A stretch of DNA of 64,000 bases, taken from Alphaproteobacteria bacterium UBA6038. Its GTDB lineage: Bacteria; Pseudomonadota; Alphaproteobacteria; Micropepsales; Micropepsaceae. Shown here piece after piece: positions 16,422-24,502 of the stretch. The translations under genes were made by a program, and so were the position numbers. The notes under the pieces were generated by a model. It was given only the letters and a program-made list of their open reading frames with translations. It searched no databases and had not been told where the DNA came from. The stretch is from assembly GCA_002429315.1 (NCBI GenBank), contig DIZC01000043.1:1-64000 (forward strand), given 5' to 3'. The first letter of the stretch is position 1; each line of letters opens with the position of its first letter.

Positions 16422-17416
16422 TCCGCCGCCAGGCGCATCGCGCGTTTCGACGCGTGCGTCGCCGCAGCTTCGCGCACCCATGCGCCGTCTTCCCATGCGC
16501 TGGTGCGCGCCTGAATGCGCTCTTTCGCTGTCGCGCCTTCGCCGCGCACCACGGCGTAGAATTCTTCCCAGTTGATGTCGCCGAAATCATAAGCACCGCG
16601 CGCTTCGTCCCATTTGAGCGCCGGATCGGGCACGCGCAGCCCAATGGCCTCGGCTTGCGGCACCGTCACGTCGACGAATTTCTGCCGCAGCTCGTCGTTG
16701 GTTTCGCGCTTGATGCGCCAGCGCACCGACTGCGCCGTGTTGGGCGATTTGTCGTCCGGGGGCCCGAACATCATCAGCGACGGCCACCACCAGCGATTCA
16801 GCGCATCCTGTGCCATGCGCTTCTGCTCGGGCGTTCCGGCGGCGAGCACACACATGATCTCGTAGCCCTGGCGTTGGTGAAAACTTTCTTCCTTGCAGAT
16901 GCGCACCATGGCGCGCGCGTACGGCCCATAAGACGTTCGCTGCAGCGGCACCTGATTCATGATCGCAGCGCCATCCACCAGCCAGCCGATGGCGCCGATG
17001 TCCGCCCAGGTGAGCGTCGGATAATTGAAGATGGTGGAGTATTTGGCGCGGCCCGAATGCAACGCCTCGATCATCTCCTCGCGCGAGATGCCGAGCGTCT
17101 CGGCGGCGGCATAGAGGTAGAGCCCGTGGCCGCCTTCATCCTGCACCTTGGCGAGCAGGATGGCTTTGCGGCGCAGGTTCGGCGCACGCGTGATCCAGTT
17201 GCCCTCCGGCAGCATGCCGACAATTTCCGAATGGGCGTGCTGGGAAATCTGGCGGATCAGCGTTTTGCGGTACGCCTCTGGCATCCAGTCCTTGGGCTCG
17301 ATGAAGTCGTCGGCAGCGACGCGCGCCTCGAAGGCGGCGAGCTTCTCGGGGTCTTCGTCGGCCACCGAGAGGGCCGCGGATTTCTGGTTCTTGTCCTTGA
17401 GTTCGGTGGTGTACAT
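16418..17416 (-). CDS. paaA: phenylacetyl-CoA epoxidase catalytic subunit PaaA
   Basis: A 332-residue catalytic subunit of the ring 1,2-phenylacetyl-CoA epoxidase, a ferritin-like di-iron oxygenase. Iron-ligand segments are visible as KVQDEGGHGLYLY and RICKEESFHQRQGYE (both ExxH type). The start at 17416 (MYTTELKDKNQ) matches the family; an in-frame start 6 codons earlier is less likely. It overlaps paaB by 4 bases and lies 45 bases after paaI. Confidence 0.97.
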   Translation of the reverse strand: MYTTELKDKNQKSAALSVADEDPEKLAAFEARVAADDFIEPKDWMPEAYRKTLIRQISQHAHSEIVGMLPEGNWITRAPNLRRKAILLAKVQDEGGHGLYLYAAAETLGISREEMIEALHSGRAKYSTIFNYPTLTWADIGAIGWLVDGAAIMNQVPLQRTSYGPYARAMVRICKEESFHQRQGYEIMCVLAAGTPEQKRMAQDALNRWWWPSLMMFGPPDDKSPNTAQSVRWRIKRETNDELRQKFVDVTVPQAEAIGLRVPDPALKWDEARGAYDFGDINWEEFYAVVRGEGATAKERIQARTSAWEDGAWVREAAATHASKRAMRLAAE

Positions 17417-17461
17417 CGGGCTCTCCGGCCGCACCTCTATTATATGGGAACGGATACGGCG

Positions 17462-17902
17462 TTAAGGCGGCTCCAGCACCGGCTGAGCCAGGCTGCGGGA
17501 AAGCCCCTGAAATTCTGCGATTTTCCGCCCATGGCTGGCTGTAACTGAGACGGCATAGACTCCGGAGCGGCCGCTGAGCGCCTGCTCGCGGGCTTCCGCC
17601 AGCAGCCGTTCTCCGGCTTTGGCCTGCGCGAGAAAGACGATGGAGGCGGCCTGCGCCACCGTGCTCACGTTGCGCGAATTGCAGGCGTAGGCGAACGCGG
17701 TATCGGCCAGCGCGAAGATCATCCCGCCATGGGCGATGGCATGGCCGTTGAGCATGTCCGGCCGCACGACCATCGCGATGCGGGCATAGCCTTCGCGCAC
17801 CTCCTCGATCTCGATCCCCCACGCCGGTCCGGTGCCTTCGCGCGACAGCAGGTGCTCGGCGACGCGGCGGGCGAGCGCGTCTGCTTCGGCCACCGTTTCC
17901 AT
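17462..17902 (-). CDS. paaI: hydroxyphenylacetyl-CoA thioesterase PaaI
   Basis: A 146-residue hotdog-fold thioesterase. The signature is NGHAIAHGGMIFALADTAFA, with the catalytic aspartate in LADTAF. PaaI removes CoA from dead-end ring-hydroxylated phenylacetyl-CoA products and so protects the CoA pool. It is first in the minus-strand paa operon and is divergent from paaG, so the 17903-18048 interval should hold both promoters. Confidence 0.92.
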   Translation of the reverse strand: METVAEADALARRVAEHLLSREGTGPAWGIEIEEVREGYARIAMVVRPDMLNGHAIAHGGMIFALADTAFAYACNSRNVSTVAQAASIVFLAQAKAGERLLAEAREQALSGRSGVYAVSVTASHGRKIAEFQGLSRSLAQPVLEPP

Positions 17903-17927
17903 CTGCGCATCCTAGACCTATTGTCCG

Positions 17928-18038
17928 ATGATGACGGATCGAAAAATGAGGGCCGGAGAAGTGCTTCCGGTCGCGGTCGCCGCGGCGACGCTCGGCCTGA
18001 TGCTCGTTTGGATTGCGCGCTGGTTGATCGTCGGATGA
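17928..18038 (+). CDS. possible 36-residue single-span membrane peptide
   Basis: A short frame from ATG at 17928 encodes a 36-residue peptide with a basic N-terminus (MTDRKMRAGE) and one hydrophobic span (about residues 13-36, including LGLMLVWIARWLIVG). It ends 10 bases before the chosen paaG start, on the same strand. No clear Shine-Dalgarno is seen. The charge pattern and hydrophobic span are not what a random frame usually gives, but this could be chance in the promoter region. Confidence 0.35.
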   Translation: MMTDRKMRAGEVLPVAVAAATLGLMLVWIARWLIVG

Positions 18039-18048
18039 GGAGATGGGC

Positions 18049-18840
18049 ATGGCGTACGAAACCATTCTGTTCGAGATCGCGAACGGCGCAGGCCGCCTGA
18101 CGCTCAACCGGCCCGACCGCCTCAACAGCTTCACGGTCCAGATGCACGGCGAAGTGGCTGAGGCGCTGACGCGAGCTGAACAGGATGACAGCGTGCGCGC
18201 GCTGCTGATCACCGGCGCCGGCCGCGGCTTCTGCGCCGGGCAGGATCTTTCGGACCGGGCGGTGGCGCCGGGCGCCGAGGGCCTCGATCTCGGCGAGTCG
18301 CTGGAGAACCGCTACAACCCGCTGATCCGCCGGCTGGTGAATTTGCCCAAGCCGGTGGTGTGCGCGGTGAACGGCGTGGCCGCCGGCGCCGGCGCCAACA
18401 TTGCGTTTGCGGCGGATATCGTGCTGGCGGCGAAGAGCACGAAGTTCATCCAGTCCTTCGCCAACATTGGGCTGGTGCCGGATTCCGGCGGCACCTGGAT
18501 TCTGCCGCGGCTGGTCGGGCAGGCGCGCGCCATGGGCCTGGCGCTCACCGGCCAGCCGGTCACGGCCGAGCAGGCGGAGAACTGGGGCCTCATCTGGCGC
18601 GCGGTGGACGATACGAAGCTGATGGAAGAAGCGAACGCGCTGGTGGAGCAGTTCGCCCGCGGACCGACCAAAGGCTATGCCGCCATCAAGCGCGCGATCC
18701 GCTCCGGCTGGTCTGCCACGCTCGATGCGCAGCTCGATCACGAGCGCGACCGGCAGCGCGAACTGGGCCGCTCCGCCGACTACCGCGAAGGCGTCGCCGC
18801 CTTCAGCGAAAAACGCAAACCGAATTTCACGGGCAAGTAG
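18049..18840 (+). CDS. paaG: 2-(1,2-epoxy-1,2-dihydrophenyl)acetyl-CoA isomerase PaaG
   Basis: A 263-residue crotonase-fold enzyme that isomerises the ring epoxide to oxepin-CoA. The oxyanion-hole segments are GRGFCAGQDLSDR and AAGAGANIAFAADI; FANIGLVPDSGGTW holds the catalytic aspartate of the PaaG group. The ATG at 18049 has GGAG at the right spacing; the ATG at 18043 is too close to it. It opens the plus-strand series paaG-paaZ-paaK, with a 126-bp palindromic element after its stop. Confidence 0.95.
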   Translation: MAYETILFEIANGAGRLTLNRPDRLNSFTVQMHGEVAEALTRAEQDDSVRALLITGAGRGFCAGQDLSDRAVAPGAEGLDLGESLENRYNPLIRRLVNLPKPVVCAVNGVAAGAGANIAFAADIVLAAKSTKFIQSFANIGLVPDSGGTWILPRLVGQARAMGLALTGQPVTAEQAENWGLIWRAVDDTKLMEEANALVEQFARGPTKGYAAIKRAIRSGWSATLDAQLDHERDRQRELGRSADYREGVAAFSEKRKPNFTGK

Positions 18841-18865
18841 CTTCTGAAGCTCAGTCTGAACTTGT

Positions 18866-18991
18866 CCTCCCCCGCTTGCGGGGGAGGTGCCGAATGCGAG
18901 CGAAGCGAGCATGAGACGGAAGGGGGCATTCCCCCTACCGTCTCGCGTTCGCTATGCTCACGCGAGCCACCTCCCCCGTAAACGGGGGAGG
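18866..18991. repeat. 126-bp palindromic element, family 2
   Basis: The element runs from CCTCCCCCG to CGGGGGAGG. It contains a small end hairpin, CCCCCGCTTGCGGGGG, a long central palindrome of GAGACGG...CCGTCTC flanked by GCGAGC/GCTCGC-like arms, and a second end hairpin, CCCCCGTAAACGGGGG. It lies between paaG and paaZ with no coding capacity. Related C-run/G-run hairpins lie at 1 and 57465. Confidence 0.82.
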
Positions 18992-19019
18992 ATAAGAACG
19001 CCCGCGATAGGAGCGGCAG

Positions 19020-21032
19020 ATGAAGCCAATTCGATTGATGAGCTATGCGGAAGGGCGATGGCTCGAGCCGGTTGGCGCGCTGAGCGACATCGTTTCCGCC
19101 GTCACCGACGAACCGGTGGCGCAGGTGGGAAGCGGCACGCGCGATTTCGCAGGCATGCTGAACTACGCGCGCACGGTGGGCGGGCCGGCGCTGCGGGCGC
19201 TCACCTTCCACCAGCGCGCGAAGATGCTGAAGGCGATGGCCGAAGCCATCATGGCGCGTAAGGAGGAGCTGTACGAGCTCTCCTACGAGACCGGCGCCAC
19301 CAAGGCGGACGGCTGGATCGACATCGAAGGCGGTGCCGGCACGCTCTTCGCCTATGCCTCGAAGGGCCGCCGCGAACTGCCCAATGACACCATCCTGATC
19401 GATGGGCCGGTGGAGGGTCTGTCGAAGCGCGGCACCTTCGTGGGCCAGCACGTGCTGACGCCGCTGCAGGGCTGCGCGGTGAACATCAATGCGTTCAATT
19501 TCCCGGTCTGGGGGATGCTGGAAAAGCTCGCGCCCACCTTGCTCGCCGGCGTGCCGGCCATCGTGAAGCCGGCAACCGCGTCCGCTTACGTAGCGGAGGC
19601 GGCATTCCGAATCCTGATCGAAGCGAATGTGCTGCCGGACGGCGCATTGCAGCTGATCGTTGGGCCCACGGGTGATCTGTTCGATCATCTCGCCGGCCAG
19701 GACATCGTCTCCTTCACCGGCTCGGCGGACACGGCGCAGAAGCTGCAGCGGCATCCGGCGATTGCGCGCGAAAGCGTGCGTTTCATCGCCGAGCGCGATT
19801 CGCTGAACGCCGCGGTGCTGGGGCCGGACGCCACGCCGGACGCGCCCGAATTCGAGCTGTTCGTGAAGGAAGTGGTGCGCGAGATGACGGCCAAGGCCGG
19901 CCAGAAGTGCACCGCCATCCGCCGCGCCTTAGTTCCGGCCAATCTCATCGATGCGGCGGAAGCCGCGCTGAAGGAGCGGCTGGCGAAAGTGATCGTCGGC
20001 AATCCGCGTGACGAGAAAACGCAGATGGGCGCGTTGGTGAGCGCATCGCAGCGCGAGGATGTGCGAAGCCAGATCGAGAAGCTGTCGCGCGAGGCGCGCA
20101 TCGTTTCCGGCGATCCGAACCGCAGCAGCGGCAAGGGCGCGTTCTTGGAACCCATTCTGCTGCGCTGCGACTCGCCGGAACGCGCGAATGGTGTGCACGA
20201 AGTGGAGGCCTTTGGGCCTGTGGCCACCCTGATGCCGTACCACGACATCGCCGATGCCGTGCGGCTGGTGAACAAGGGCAATGGCTCGCTGGTGATGTCG
20301 CTGTTCACTTACGATCCGGCCGTCACCCTCGCGGTGCTGACCGGGTCCGGCGCGTTCCACGGCCGCCTGCTCATCGTGGATCGCGATTGCGCGCGCGAAT
20401 CCACCGGCCACGGTTCGCCGCTGCCGATGCTGGTGCATGGCGGCCCGGGGCGCGCCGGCGGCGGCGAAGAGCTGGGCGGCATTCGCGGCGTCATGCATTA
20501 CATGCAGCGAACGGCGATCCAAGGCAGCCCGCGCATGCTTTCCGCGGTAACCAACAGCTGGATTCCCGGCGCGCCTGAGACTCGTGAACCGCCGCATCCG
20601 TTCCGGCTCAAATTCGGCGAACTGGAGATCGGCAAGACGCTCGTCACGCAGCCGCGCACCGTCACGCTCGAAGACATCGAGCAGTTCGCGCATTTCACCG
20701 GCGATACCTTCTACGCGCACATGGACGAGGAAGCCGCCGCCGCCAATCCGTTCTTCGGCGGCCGCGTCGCGCACGGCTATCTGCTGCTGTCGTTCGCCGC
20801 CGGTCTGTTCGTCGATCCCGCGCCCGGCCCGGTGCTCGCAAACTACGGCCTCGACAATCTGCGTTTCCTCAAGCCGGTGAAGCCGGGAGACAGCATCAAG
20901 GTGCAGCTGACGGCAAAATCGAAATCGCAGCGCAACGAGCAGTATGGCGAAGTCCGCTGGGCGGTGACGCTCACCAACCAGGCGGACGAAACCGTCGCCA
21001 CCTACGAACTGCTCACCATGAACGCGGTGTAG
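19020..21032 (+). CDS. paaZ: bifunctional oxepin-CoA hydrolase / semialdehyde dehydrogenase PaaZ
   Basis: A 670-residue fusion. Residues 1 to about 520 form an aldehyde dehydrogenase with the catalytic cysteine in GQKCTAIRRALVP. Residues from about 530 form a MaoC-type enoyl-CoA hydratase with the dyad region FTGDTFYAHMDEEAA and FFGGRVAHGYLLLS. The hydratase opens the oxepin ring and the dehydrogenase oxidises the resulting semialdehyde. An AGGAG lies just upstream. Length matches the fused type. It follows the palindromic element after paaG. Confidence 0.97.
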   Translation: MKPIRLMSYAEGRWLEPVGALSDIVSAVTDEPVAQVGSGTRDFAGMLNYARTVGGPALRALTFHQRAKMLKAMAEAIMARKEELYELSYETGATKADGWIDIEGGAGTLFAYASKGRRELPNDTILIDGPVEGLSKRGTFVGQHVLTPLQGCAVNINAFNFPVWGMLEKLAPTLLAGVPAIVKPATASAYVAEAAFRILIEANVLPDGALQLIVGPTGDLFDHLAGQDIVSFTGSADTAQKLQRHPAIARESVRFIAERDSLNAAVLGPDATPDAPEFELFVKEVVREMTAKAGQKCTAIRRALVPANLIDAAEAALKERLAKVIVGNPRDEKTQMGALVSASQREDVRSQIEKLSREARIVSGDPNRSSGKGAFLEPILLRCDSPERANGVHEVEAFGPVATLMPYHDIADAVRLVNKGNGSLVMSLFTYDPAVTLAVLTGSGAFHGRLLIVDRDCARESTGHGSPLPMLVHGGPGRAGGGEELGGIRGVMHYMQRTAIQGSPRMLSAVTNSWIPGAPETREPPHPFRLKFGELEIGKTLVTQPRTVTLEDIEQFAHFTGDTFYAHMDEEAAAANPFFGGRVAHGYLLLSFAAGLFVDPAPGPVLANYGLDNLRFLKPVKPGDSIKVQLTAKSKSQRNEQYGEVRWAVTLTNQADETVATYELLTMNAV

Positions 21033-21064
21033 TTCACGCGCTAAAGTCGAGAACAAGAACTATT

Positions 21065-21217
21065 CACGCGGAGGGCGCGGAGGACGCGGAAGGAACTCAA
21101 GGACAGCGACGCGGGCCGCGACCTCCATGATCTGATTCGACGCGCTTTTCGCGAGCCAGCTGGTTGAGGCACCAAGGCGAAGCCCAATTGCTCCGCGTCC
21201 TCCGCGCCATCTGCGTG
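21065..21217. repeat. long inverted repeat upstream of paaK
   Basis: Arms at about 21065-21090 and 21192-21217 share the core GGCGCGGAGGACGCGGA and its complement (17 of 17), with a weaker extension outward, around a loop of about 100 bases. It occupies most of the 218-base gap between paaZ and paaK. The sequence does not match the other two repeat families in the window. Confidence 0.75.
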
Positions 21218-21250
21218 CTATTATTCCGTGGTTGAAGGGCTGAGCGATCG

Positions 21251-22537
21251 ATGTATTTGCCGGAATTCAAATCGCGCGCCGAGTTGGAAGCGGAGCAGGT
21301 GCGGCGGCTGAAATGGTCCCTCGCGCATGCCTACGAGCACACCGCGCATTACCGCGCTGAGTGCGATGCGCTCGGACTTTCGCCGGCCGAACTCGAATCG
21401 CTGGATAACCTGCGCAAATTTCCCTTCACGCTGAAGAGCGATTTTCGCGACAATTACCCCTTCGGCATGTGCGCGGTGCCGCGGGAGCAATTGGTGCGCA
21501 TCCATGCGTCGTCCGGCACCACCGGCAAGCCGACCATCGTCGGCTACACCAGGAACGATCTCGAATTGTGGAACACGCTGATCGCGCGCTGCATCGTGGC
21601 GGCCGGCGGCCGGCCGGGAGACGTGCTTCACAACGCCTACGGCTATGGCCTTTTCACCGGCGGACTGGGGCTGCACGGCGGCGCCGAGGCGCTCGGCTGC
21701 GCTGTGGTGCCGGCGAGCGGCGGGCAGACAGAGCGGCAGGTGCAGCTCATCTGCGATCTGAAGCCGCGCATCATCTGCTGCACGCCATCCTACATGCTGG
21801 TGCTGGCCGAAGCGCTGGAGCGCGCCGGCATCGATCCGCGCGAGACGTCGCTCGAAATCGGCATCCACGGCGCCGAGCCGTGGAGCGACGAAATGCGCCG
21901 CGAAATCGAGACGCGCTTCAACATTTCTGCGCTCGATATTTACGGCCTGTCGGAAGTGCTCGGTCCCGGCATGGCGCAGGAGCGCACCGATGCGCGCGGC
22001 GCGCTCACCATCTGGGAAGATGCATTTTTTCCGGAGATCGTCGAACCCGCTTCCGGCGAGCCGCTGCAGGACGGCGAAGCAGGCGAGCTGGTTCTCACAT
22101 CCCTGAGCAAGGAAGCGGTGCCGGTGATTCGGTATCGCACGGGAGATCTGACACGGCTACTGCCGCCCGAAGGCGAGATTCCCATGCGCCGCATGGACCG
22201 CATTCTCGGCCGCAGCGACGACATGCTGATCGTCCGCGGCGTCAACATCTTTCCGCGCCAGATCGAGGAGCTGATCGTCGCCCAGCCGGCGCTGTCGGCC
22301 CATTACCGCATCGACGTGCATCGCCGCGGCGCCCGCGACGAACTGGTGATCACCGCCGAAATCGCCGGCGACTGTGGCGAAGCCGGGCGCCAGGCGGCAG
22401 CCGCGCAGCTGCGCGAGCGCATCAAGTCCCGCCACGGTTTGTCTGCCGACATCATCATCGCCGAAACCGGCACGCTGCCCCGCTCGGAAGGCAAGGCGAA
22501 GCGCGTCTACGACCATCGTAAGGACGCTAAGCCATGA
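21251..22537 (+). CDS. paaK: phenylacetate-CoA ligase PaaK
   Basis: A 428-residue adenylate-forming ligase that activates phenylacetate to phenylacetyl-CoA with ATP. The P-loop is HASSGTTGKPTIVGYT, the adenine motif region is ALDIYGLSEVLGPG, and the C-terminal domain hinge is MDRILGRSDDMLIVRGVN. Length is normal. Its stop overlaps the next gene's ATG by 4 bases (ATGA at 22534), so the hydrolase gene is coupled to it. Confidence 0.97.
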   Translation: MYLPEFKSRAELEAEQVRRLKWSLAHAYEHTAHYRAECDALGLSPAELESLDNLRKFPFTLKSDFRDNYPFGMCAVPREQLVRIHASSGTTGKPTIVGYTRNDLELWNTLIARCIVAAGGRPGDVLHNAYGYGLFTGGLGLHGGAEALGCAVVPASGGQTERQVQLICDLKPRIICCTPSYMLVLAEALERAGIDPRETSLEIGIHGAEPWSDEMRREIETRFNISALDIYGLSEVLGPGMAQERTDARGALTIWEDAFFPEIVEPASGEPLQDGEAGELVLTSLSKEAVPVIRYRTGDLTRLLPPEGEIPMRRMDRILGRSDDMLIVRGVNIFPRQIEELIVAQPALSAHYRIDVHRRGARDELVITAEIAGDCGEAGRQAAAAQLRERIKSRHGLSADIIIAETGTLPRSEGKAKRVYDHRKDAKP

Positions 22538-23292
22538 ACCTGGCGATGGATCGCGGCGGAACCGGCGAGCGGCTGCTGGTGCTGCTGCATGGGCTGGCCG
22601 CAACCCGGCAGGTGTGGCGGCCGATGCTTCGCTCCGCGGGCGATCGTTGGCGCGGCAGCTGGATCGCGCCGGACCTGCGCGGCCACGGCGCCTCGGCGCA
22701 TGCCGCCGGCTATGCACTCGGCAGCCATGCCGCCGATATCGGCGAACTCGTGCTAGGGTCCGGCAATTGGCGCAAGGTCGTCGTGCTCGGCCATTCCATG
22801 GGCGGGGCCGTTGCGCTGGCGCTCGCCTCCGGCCGGTTCGGCTTCACGCCGGCGCCCGTGTTCGGTCTCGGGATCAAGGTCGCGTGGAGCGATGAGGAAC
22901 GTGCCGGCATGCAGCGGATCGCATCCACGACGCCGCGCCATTTTGCGGCCGAAGCGGAGGCCGCGGAACGGTATCTGAAGATCGCCGGGCTGAGCGGGTT
23001 TGTGGCATCGGATTGCCTCGAAGCGACGGCCGGAATCCGTGAGACAGAACATGGCTGGCGGCTCGCCTACGATCCCGCCGCCGCCTCGATTGGGCCGCCG
23101 CCGATGCAAGCCTTGTTGGCCGGAGCGCAATGTCCCATGCATCTCGCGCGCGGCGAAAGCGATGCGCTCGTCACGCGCGACCAGCTGCGCGCGTACGATG
23201 GGAATGCCGAAGACATTGCGGGCGCAGGGCACAACGCGATGGTGGAGACGCCGAATGCGGTGTGGTCGTGGGTAAGTCGGCATGCGCAGTGA
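22534..23292 (+). CDS. alpha/beta hydrolase
   Basis: A 252-residue alpha/beta hydrolase. The nucleophile elbow is VVLGHSMGGAVAL, preceded by LLVLLHGLAATRQVW and DLRGHGASA. Candidate acid and histidine are in RGESDALVT and AGAGHNAMVE. It overlaps paaK by 4 bases and the P450 gene by 11 bases, so the three are one unit. It may cleave a thioester or ester in aromatic catabolism; the substrate is unknown. Confidence 0.88.
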   Translation: MNLAMDRGGTGERLLVLLHGLAATRQVWRPMLRSAGDRWRGSWIAPDLRGHGASAHAAGYALGSHAADIGELVLGSGNWRKVVVLGHSMGGAVALALASGRFGFTPAPVFGLGIKVAWSDEERAGMQRIASTTPRHFAAEAEAAERYLKIAGLSGFVASDCLEATAGIRETEHGWRLAYDPAAASIGPPPMQALLAGAQCPMHLARGESDALVTRDQLRAYDGNAEDIAGAGHNAMVETPNAVWSWVSRHAQ

Positions 23293-24502
23293 CGCGGCGC
23301 TCGCGCGGAATTTCGATCTGCGCAACCTGCCGGAGAGTTTTTACGAGAATCCGTTTCCGGCGTATGCGGCGCTGCGCGAGCATGCACCGGTCAAGCATTT
23401 GCCCGGCGGCGGCGTGTTCCTGAGCCGCTATGCCGATGTTCTGCGCGTGTACCATGATCCGTTGACGTTCAGCTCGGACAAGAAGATCGAGTTCGGCGCC
23501 AAATACGGCACGAACTCGCGCCTGTTCCGCCATCACACCACGAGTCTGGTGTTCAACGATGCGCCGTACCATGCGCGGGTTCGGCGCACGATTCTGGGCG
23601 CCATGATCCCCAAGGCGCTGGCGCCGCTCGAACCCAAGCTGATCCGGCTGGTCGACCGGCTGCTCGATGACGCGGAAGCGCGCGGCCGGATGGACGCCAT
23701 TCCGGATTTCGCCGCCGCCATTCCGGTGGAGGTGATCGGCGATCTCTTGGCGGTGCCCGATGCCGACCGTGGCCCGTTGCGCGGCTGGTCGTTGGCCATT
23801 CTCGGGGCGCTGGAGCCGGTGCTCACGGCGGAGGCGTTCGAGAGGGGCGAGGGGGCGCTCGCGGAATTCCATGCTTATCTCGCGCAGCTGATTGCCAAGC
23901 GCCGCACGCATCCGGGCGATCCCGAGCGCGACGTGCTGACGCGACTGCTGCAGAGCGGCGAACACGGCGAACCGTTGAGCGAAGCCGAGCTCATGGAGAA
24001 TTGCGTGTTCCTGCTCAATGCCGGCCACGAGACCACCAGCAACCTGATCGGCAACGCCCTCGAACTGTTCGGGCGATTCCCGGAGGCGCGCGCGCGGCTG
24101 ATCGCCAATCCGGAGCTGATCCGCAGCGCCGTGGAGGAGGTGCTGCGCTATGAAAGCTCGAACCAGCTGGGCAACCGCATCACCACCTGCGAAACGGAGA
24201 TCGGCGGCGTGGCGATTCCCGCCGGCTGCTTCGTCACGCTCGGCATCGGGGCGGCGAATCGCGATGCCGCCGCCTTTGCGGAGCCGGACCGCTTCGACAT
24301 CGCGCGCCATCCCAACCGGCACCTCGGGTTCGCCGCCGGTCCGCATCAATGCGCCGGAATGAATCTCGCGCGCATGGAGGGCCGCATTGCCCTCGGGGCG
24401 TTTCTCGCGCGCTTTCCCGATTATGTGATCGCAGCTCCGCCGGTGCGCAGCCGGCGTGCGCGCTTCCGCGGGGTCACGTCGATGCCGCTTCGCCTGCGCT
24501 AG
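23282..24502 (+). CDS. cytochrome P450
   Basis: A 406-residue soluble bacterial cytochrome P450. The I-helix oxygen-activation motif is AGHETTSN (about residues 246-253), the ExxR motif is EEVLRYES, and the haem-cysteine loop is FAAGPHQCAGMN with the cysteine near residue 357. No membrane segment is visible. It is translated with the hydrolase and paaK, so it probably oxidises an aromatic acid or related compound feeding this pathway. No ferredoxin or reductase gene is adjacent. It is convergent with the E2 gene and overlaps it by 4 bases. Confidence 0.93.
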   Translation: MRSDAALARNFDLRNLPESFYENPFPAYAALREHAPVKHLPGGGVFLSRYADVLRVYHDPLTFSSDKKIEFGAKYGTNSRLFRHHTTSLVFNDAPYHARVRRTILGAMIPKALAPLEPKLIRLVDRLLDDAEARGRMDAIPDFAAAIPVEVIGDLLAVPDADRGPLRGWSLAILGALEPVLTAEAFERGEGALAEFHAYLAQLIAKRRTHPGDPERDVLTRLLQSGEHGEPLSEAELMENCVFLLNAGHETTSNLIGNALELFGRFPEARARLIANPELIRSAVEEVLRYESSNQLGNRITTCETEIGGVAIPAGCFVTLGIGAANRDAAAFAEPDRFDIARHPNRHLGFAAGPHQCAGMNLARMEGRIALGAFLARFPDYVIAAPPVRSRRARFRGVTSMPLRLR

